Positions 59,690 through 64,000 of a stretch of DNA of 64,000 nt are shown piece by piece. The notes below the pieces were generated by a model. The model was not told the DNA's origin. It made no database searches and was given only the letters and a program-made list of their open reading frames with translations. Source of the stretch: Caenorhabditis elegans (taxonomy: Eukaryota; Nematoda; Chromadorea; Rhabditida; Rhabditidae); the NCBI RefSeq assembly GCF_000002985.6, contig NC_003282.8:992001-1056000 (forward strand), given 5' to 3'. The position numbers and the translations under genes were made by a program. Positions within the stretch are counted from its first letter, which is position 1; every line of letters begins with the position of its first letter.

Positions 59690-59870
59690 AAATGTATTTA
59701 TTTGTTAGTTTTAATGAGAAAAAACGGTGAAAATTGAAGAAAAACTGAAGAAAACAAGCGGAAAACAATGCAATATAAATTGCCGCTGAAACTTGTCGGA
59801 GACTCGGCCATGGCCTAGAAACCTTTTTGCCTCGTCCCTCGTTCGAAAAAAGTCGCAGTGGAATGGTGAC
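59690..59870. mobile_element. Truncated arm of the 33404-34191 foldback family
   Basis: Shares CATGGCCTAGAAACC, GCCGCTGAAACTTGTCGG and GAGAAAAAACGGTGAAAA-type sequence with the foldback arms at 33404-34191. Only one arm is present. The rest of 59871-60116 has no identified feature. Confidence 0.75.
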
Positions 59871-60116
59871 AAATCGCCGCTGCGGCCAAGGCAAGATTTC
59901 ATCGCGTCGAGACCCATCGAACACTAAAGGCGATGCGCCTTTAAGCTGGCGGTACGATACTCGCTCCGCTTTCTTGGGGAAAACATATAATTGTTATGAA
60001 AATGAATAATGATAATCTTTATTCCAAATGGCTCAACACGAAAATTGATGCCGACTTTCTTTAAAAGTTTTTGTGCACATATTTTGCATACATGAAAATG
60101 TTTATTCTATTAATAT

Positions 60117-60344
60117 ACACGGGGTTCCGGCCTTCCTCAATGGATTTTTCGCGCTCCATTGACAATCGCTCGCCGGACAACGCATGGGAAAGTGGTGCAC
60201 TCCACTCGGACAAATGCATTTAGTTTTACAACTAAAATCGAGCCGCAACGCGCCGTAAATCTACCCCAGATATGGCCGAACCAAAATGGCCTAGTTCGAC
60301 AAACTCTTCCATTTCAATTTATGAGGGAAGCCAGAAATCCGTGC
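60117..60344. mobile_element. MITE, CACGGGGTTCCGGC family
   Basis: Relative of 8215-8460 with ends ACGGGGTTCCGGC and GCCAGAAATCCGT and shared internal CGCGCTCCATTGACAATCG. It is diverged by indels. Between here and dcap-1 (60345-60968) there is AT-rich flank with no gene seen. Confidence 0.75.
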
Positions 60345-60968
60345 AATATTTTGCCAGCAGTTTTCTACAACTTGTCGGCGGTGTTTGAAAACGTTTACTA
60401 TATTGACAAAAGTTCGTCAGTTTTGCCGTTTTTGACAATTTCCGACAACTTTCGTCAACTTTCGACAATTATCAGTAACTTTCCACAATTTTCGATAGCT
60501 TCAGCCAACTTTCTGCACTTTTTCGACGCGACTTCCTTTATTATTTTTCACAATCAAGAGTTTAGAGTAAAGTGGAGAAAATGGGGAATTTTAAATTTAA
60601 AAAAACGAAAATTTTTGGAGGGCGGTGTGGTTTGAGATATCATCAATAGGGAGACCCATTCAGTGAACAAAATATGGACAATTTTATGGGGAAAAATGAG
60701 CAAAAGGGCTCAGGAGGAATCACACAATATTCACAAAAAAATATTCGTTGAAAAAATATGGAAAGTGGGAAAAATAGAGGGAAAATGGGATTTTTCGAGC
60801 AAAAAATTGGAAATCTTCACAGGAAAAATCGGAAAAAAAAATTTCTTAGCAAAAAATCGGAGAAAATTTTGATTTTTTCACTCAAAAACCAGCAAGAAAT
60901 CAGGGAAATATCGGGGAAAATTAGGATTTTTAGCAGAAAAATGAGAAAAAGGTCGAAAAAATGGGAAA

Positions 60969-62786
60969 TTAATCGATATTTAGACGCCGATTGAGTGCAC
61001 TGACGTAGGCTTGATGAATCTGTGAAACGAATTCGTCGTCGGTTTGCATTAGGTGGGCGATTGCTGAGATGAACTGAAAAAATTTGAATTTTAGGGGGTT
61101 TTCGGTGATTTTTAACGATTTTTCACAAAAATCTGAGATTTTTAGATAAATTTCGCTTTTTTCCGGAAATTTTACCGCTTTTTTATAATTTTTAGGAAAA
61201 AACGGTACTTTTTTTAAAAGAGATTTCAATACCTAAGCTAGACTAAGCCTAAGCCTATGCCTATGCCTAAGCCTAAGTTTAAGGTTAGGCCTACGCCTAC
61301 GCCTAAGCCCAAGGCTAAATCTAAAGGACAAGACTAAGCTTGAGCCTAGGCCTATGCCTAAGCCTGAGCCTCAGCATAAGCCTAAGCCTAATCCTAAGCC
61401 GAAGCAGAAGCCTAAGCCTGAGCCTGAACCTAGGTCTAGGCCTGAGCCTAAGCCTGGGCCTAAAATTTTCAGCTTAAGTATCGTAATTTCATGTTGAAAA
61501 ACAAATAAAGTCGATTTCAAGCTTAAAAATTGCTCATTTTCACTGAGAAAGCAGATTTTTAGCTGGAAAACCTGAATTTTCCGTTAAAAAACTGATTTTT
61601 CGCATTTTTTAGCTCCAATTTCGAGCAAAAATGGGATTTTTGACAAAATTTTTCAACTAAAATAAAGATTTTTCATGTAAATTTTCGAGATTTCTCGTGA
61701 AAAATCAGTTTTTAATTGATTTTATCTAAAAAATCTGAGCTTTTCACTCAAAAAAAAAACGTTTTTCCAGCTCCAACCTGTTCTTTATTGAGAACAGGCG
61801 TCTGTTCACCACTTCCAACGACAAATGAAGCATCAAGTGGCTCTAAAATCTCTCCTTCAGCAATATCCGACTCCACATCACCCTCCGATCCATGCAAAGG
61901 CTTCGTCGAGACCGCCGCCAACGAAATCGCCGACGTTGAGTTAGTAAATTCTTGCAAAAGATGATTCCGATGCGGTTTTGCCGACTTTATAAGATCCTTC
62001 TCGAGCTCATCGGCCGACATTGCTGCTCCCGGCTCTTTGAGCATCAGCTTCTGGAGCATTGGCGGCATTTGTTCGATCGTTGCCGCAGATTTTTGCGGCG
62101 GATTTTGCGCACTTTTTATGAGCTGGAGAAGATCCACTTTTGGTGGGGCTTGAGGAGCCATTTGTGGAGCTTGAGCTGGAGCTGCTGGAGCCTGCGTTGG
62201 AGCCGGAACCGAAGCCTGTGGAGCCTCCGAGGCGGCCTTGGCGGCCCGAGCCTGCTCCGTAGTGCTTCCTTTCAGACGATTCACGAGTTTTTGCAACAAA
62301 TTGTAGATTTTCTGAGCATCATCAATCTGGTGGAACCATAGTGCTTGAATTGAGGCCAAATCCTTGTAAAAGTAGATGAAATTTCCGTCGTGGCGGAGAA
62401 TATGGTTGAGGGTGAGCGGCTCGATGAAATCCGATGGATCGTTGCGATTTGCGATGAGGAAACTGAAATAAATAAGTTTAAAATTGATTATTTTAGCTAT
62501 TTTTGCATGTTTTCTTGCTTCTTCTCACCTAAAATATGGCCGATCAGCTCTCTGATAGACGAAAAATGTTCCTTCGCAATTCGACTGATTCCACTCTTTT
62601 CTCGCCGCATCGATATGATAAATCGCGGCAAATGGCATCTACAAAACCAATTTTTAGCTTTAAAATCCACAATTCTCTATGTTAAACCTTGTCGAGAATC
62701 TTGCTGGCGGCGATGTCGATTTTCTGGAGTTGTGCGAGGTTTTTCGCGGCTAGCTCGGCGGCGGCCTTTTTTTTAGCGTCGCTCAT
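60969..62786 (-). CDS. dcap-1: mRNA decapping activator DCP1
   Basis: Four exons on the minus strand: 62786-62688, 62638-62529, 62462-61778, 61073-60969, giving 332 residues. The EVH1-type domain occupies about residues 10-130 (NLAQLQKIDIAASKILDK, WNQSNCEGTFFVYQRADRPYFSF, ANRNDPSDFIEPLT, YFYKDLASIQALWFH). A long Ala/Pro/Gln-rich linker follows, with a helical LLQLIKSAQN motif and MSADELEKDLIKS. The C-terminal exon (FISAIAHLMQTDDEFVSQIHQAYVSALNRR) is the DCP1 trimerisation region. DCP1 activates the DCP2 decapping enzyme in P-bodies (family knowledge). The last intron carries a telomere-like tract. The stop of the same-strand upstream gene is only 298 bp away and an acceptor lies eight bases before the ATG, so a downstream operon position is likely. 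Confidence 0.96.
61231..61471. repeat. Interstitial telomeric-like repeat (CCTAAG)n
   Basis: About 240 bp of degenerate GCCTAA units (complement of the nematode telomere unit TTAGGC), with variants CCTATG, CCTGAG, CCTACG and CCTAGG. It lies within the last intron of dcap-1. Confidence 0.92.
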
Positions 62787-62794
62787 ACTGGTTC

Positions 62795-62797
62795 CTG
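62795..62797 (-). promoter_or_regulatory. Trans-splice acceptor of dcap-1
   Basis: On the minus strand TTTTCATCCAG ends eight bases before the ATG (GAACCAGT ATG). The short distance to the upstream gene's stop suggests SL2-type addition in an operon; the sequence alone cannot prove it. Confidence 0.55.
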
Positions 62798-63083
62798 GAT
62801 GAAAATGTTGAGTTTTCGATGAAAAATGATGAGAAAAGTGCAAAAAATCTGCGGAAATCGGTGAAAATCGCGAAAAAAACAAAGAAAGACAGAATTTAAA
62901 TTGAAATTCTATGGTGTAGATTTACGGTAAACAGGGCGCGCTGCGGGATTTTGGAGTATCGTTGTAATTGTAAACTGAATTTTTAAAGCAAAAAATTTGT
63001 TTCTTAAACGAAAAAATCAGATAAAAATGCAAAATAATTCATTTAAACCGAGAAAATCAAATAAAAACATCAATAAATCAAAT

Positions 63084-64000
63084 CTAAACAATCAAAGCGT
63101 CAATCTTCTTAGCCCACAACTCCACATTGTTCGGAAGGTGCTCCCCAAGGTTCAGAAGGCTTCTGAACACAATATCAGCGACACACACCTCCCATTGAGA
63201 GCTTAACGAGTCGAAACGAGCCAGGAACTGAGAAGCTTCACGTGTGACAAAGCTCTGATCACAGGAGCCGGCAAGGATTTGCTCGGCCTGAAAGAAAATT
63301 TGATTTTTTTGGGAAAGTTTCTAAAATTTCCTACTTTTCCCAGCCAAATCGCTTGATGACTGGCGCTGAGCACTTGTTGTGGCCGTCTAGAGAAGAGCCC
63401 GAGTGAAGAGCCCAACAGCTTCCAGATAGTTTGAAGGGATTTGACGGTAGTTTTTTCCAATTGCAGGGAGGGAGCAGGGCCTGAAAATATTGAAAATTAA
63501 GGGTATATCATAAAATTCTGATTTTTAGAGAAAAAATCCCGCACCTTTCACAACTTTCAGACTGGATTTCTTCTCTTTCGTCTGATTTTTGACTTCTCCC
63601 TCAAACGAGACTCCACGGCTTGCGCCGACCTTTGCGAGAGCCCGAGCCCACGGCAAATCCACGTCCCGCACTGTCAGCGTGGCGTTTTTCAGCTGCTCCT
63701 GCGGCTCGTAGGCCACAAGGGAGGTTGGGAGATTCACGGTGAGAGTCAGATTGGTCTCCCACGTCTTTCGGTCGTCCTGGACGGTCCATGGAGTCGAATT
63801 TACGGTCTTTTTCGCGGATTTCTGTGGTGGAGCCTCTCCGGAAGCCAATTTCTTTACGGCTTCTGCCTTGGCAGCCTTGCGAGCCTCCTTCTTGGCGTCC
63901 TTGTCTAGTTTTGCGGGGGCTCCGGGGACTCCGGGAGCTGAAGAGGCTGCTCCAGCGGATTTCTCAGGCTCTTTTGGCGCTTTTTCCGCAGGTTTTTGAG
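63084..64000 (-). CDS. 3' end of an unrecognised gene (partial)
   Basis: Three exons on the minus strand: from beyond 64000 to 63545, then 63480-63335 and 63287-63084 (stop TAG), giving about 268 C-terminal residues. The visible part starts with a Lys/Ala/Glu-rich linker (KLDKDAKKEARKAAKAEAVKK). A compact region follows (TPWTVQDDRKTWETNLTLTV, LPWARALAKVGASRGVSFEG), then a probably helical domain (SLQTIWKLLGSSLGLF, QVLSASHQAIWLGKAEQILAG, VADIVFRSLLNLGEHLPNNVELWAKKIDALIV). All joins keep frame with GT-AG sites, so it is a real gene. I do not recognise the family. It is same-strand and 298 bp upstream of dcap-1, possibly its operon partner. Confidence 0.85.

Noticed and set aside
61952-62341. 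129-residue plus-strand frame
   Set aside because: Antisense of the dcap-1 linker exon, which has clear DCP1 features on the minus strand.

Overview
The window is nuclear DNA of a Caenorhabditis nematode, very probably C. elegans chromosome IV. Evidence for this: very AT-rich introns with TTTTCAG acceptors, many introns near 50 nt, trans-splice acceptors a few bases before start codons, palindromic DNA repeats typical of worm chromosome arms, degenerate TTAGGC-type telomeric repeats inside an intron, and proteins I recognise as LEP-2/makorin, ATG-3, RBM-39 and DCAP-1. The genes are split into many exons, so each model below was built by joining exons by frame, splice sites and family similarity.

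Left part (1-27.3 kb, gene-dense): makorin/lep-2 (+), a SPIN90/Ldb17-like armadillo protein (+), then on the minus strand the mitochondrial inner-membrane protease subunit immp-2 and, upstream of it, a MINDY-family deubiquitinase ending in a CaaX box (possibly one operon), then atg-3 (+) and rbm-39 (+). Several of these act on ubiquitin or ubiquitin-like modifiers (RING E3, MINDY protease, ATG8-conjugating E2), but nothing in the sequence shows that they work as a unit. Introns here are loaded with inverted repeats: one 1.2 kb near-perfect palindrome in lep-2, eight copies of one hairpin element in and just upstream of the SPIN90-like gene, and repeated decoy terminal exons in the last rbm-39 intron.

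Middle part (27.3-46.7 kb, repeat-rich): four hAT-type MITEs with exact 8-bp target duplications (two nested in or at the edge of an older 6-bp-TSD element), three foldback elements of 0.8-1.4 kb, and two arrays of an unfamiliar small hairpin unit. One clear gene, an ABHD14-like alpha/beta hydrolase (-), lies here. 39.5-46.7 kb holds no gene I can support.

Right part (46.7-64 kb): an FkbM-type methyltransferase with an N-terminal membrane anchor (-), a 5-kb repeat-rich gap, a serpentine class X chemoreceptor (+), a decayed gene of a nematode secreted-protein family (-) broken by an 8-bp duplication and other lesions, dcap-1 (-) with an interstitial telomeric tract in its last intron, and the 3' end of an unrecognised gene (-) only 0.3 kb upstream of dcap-1.
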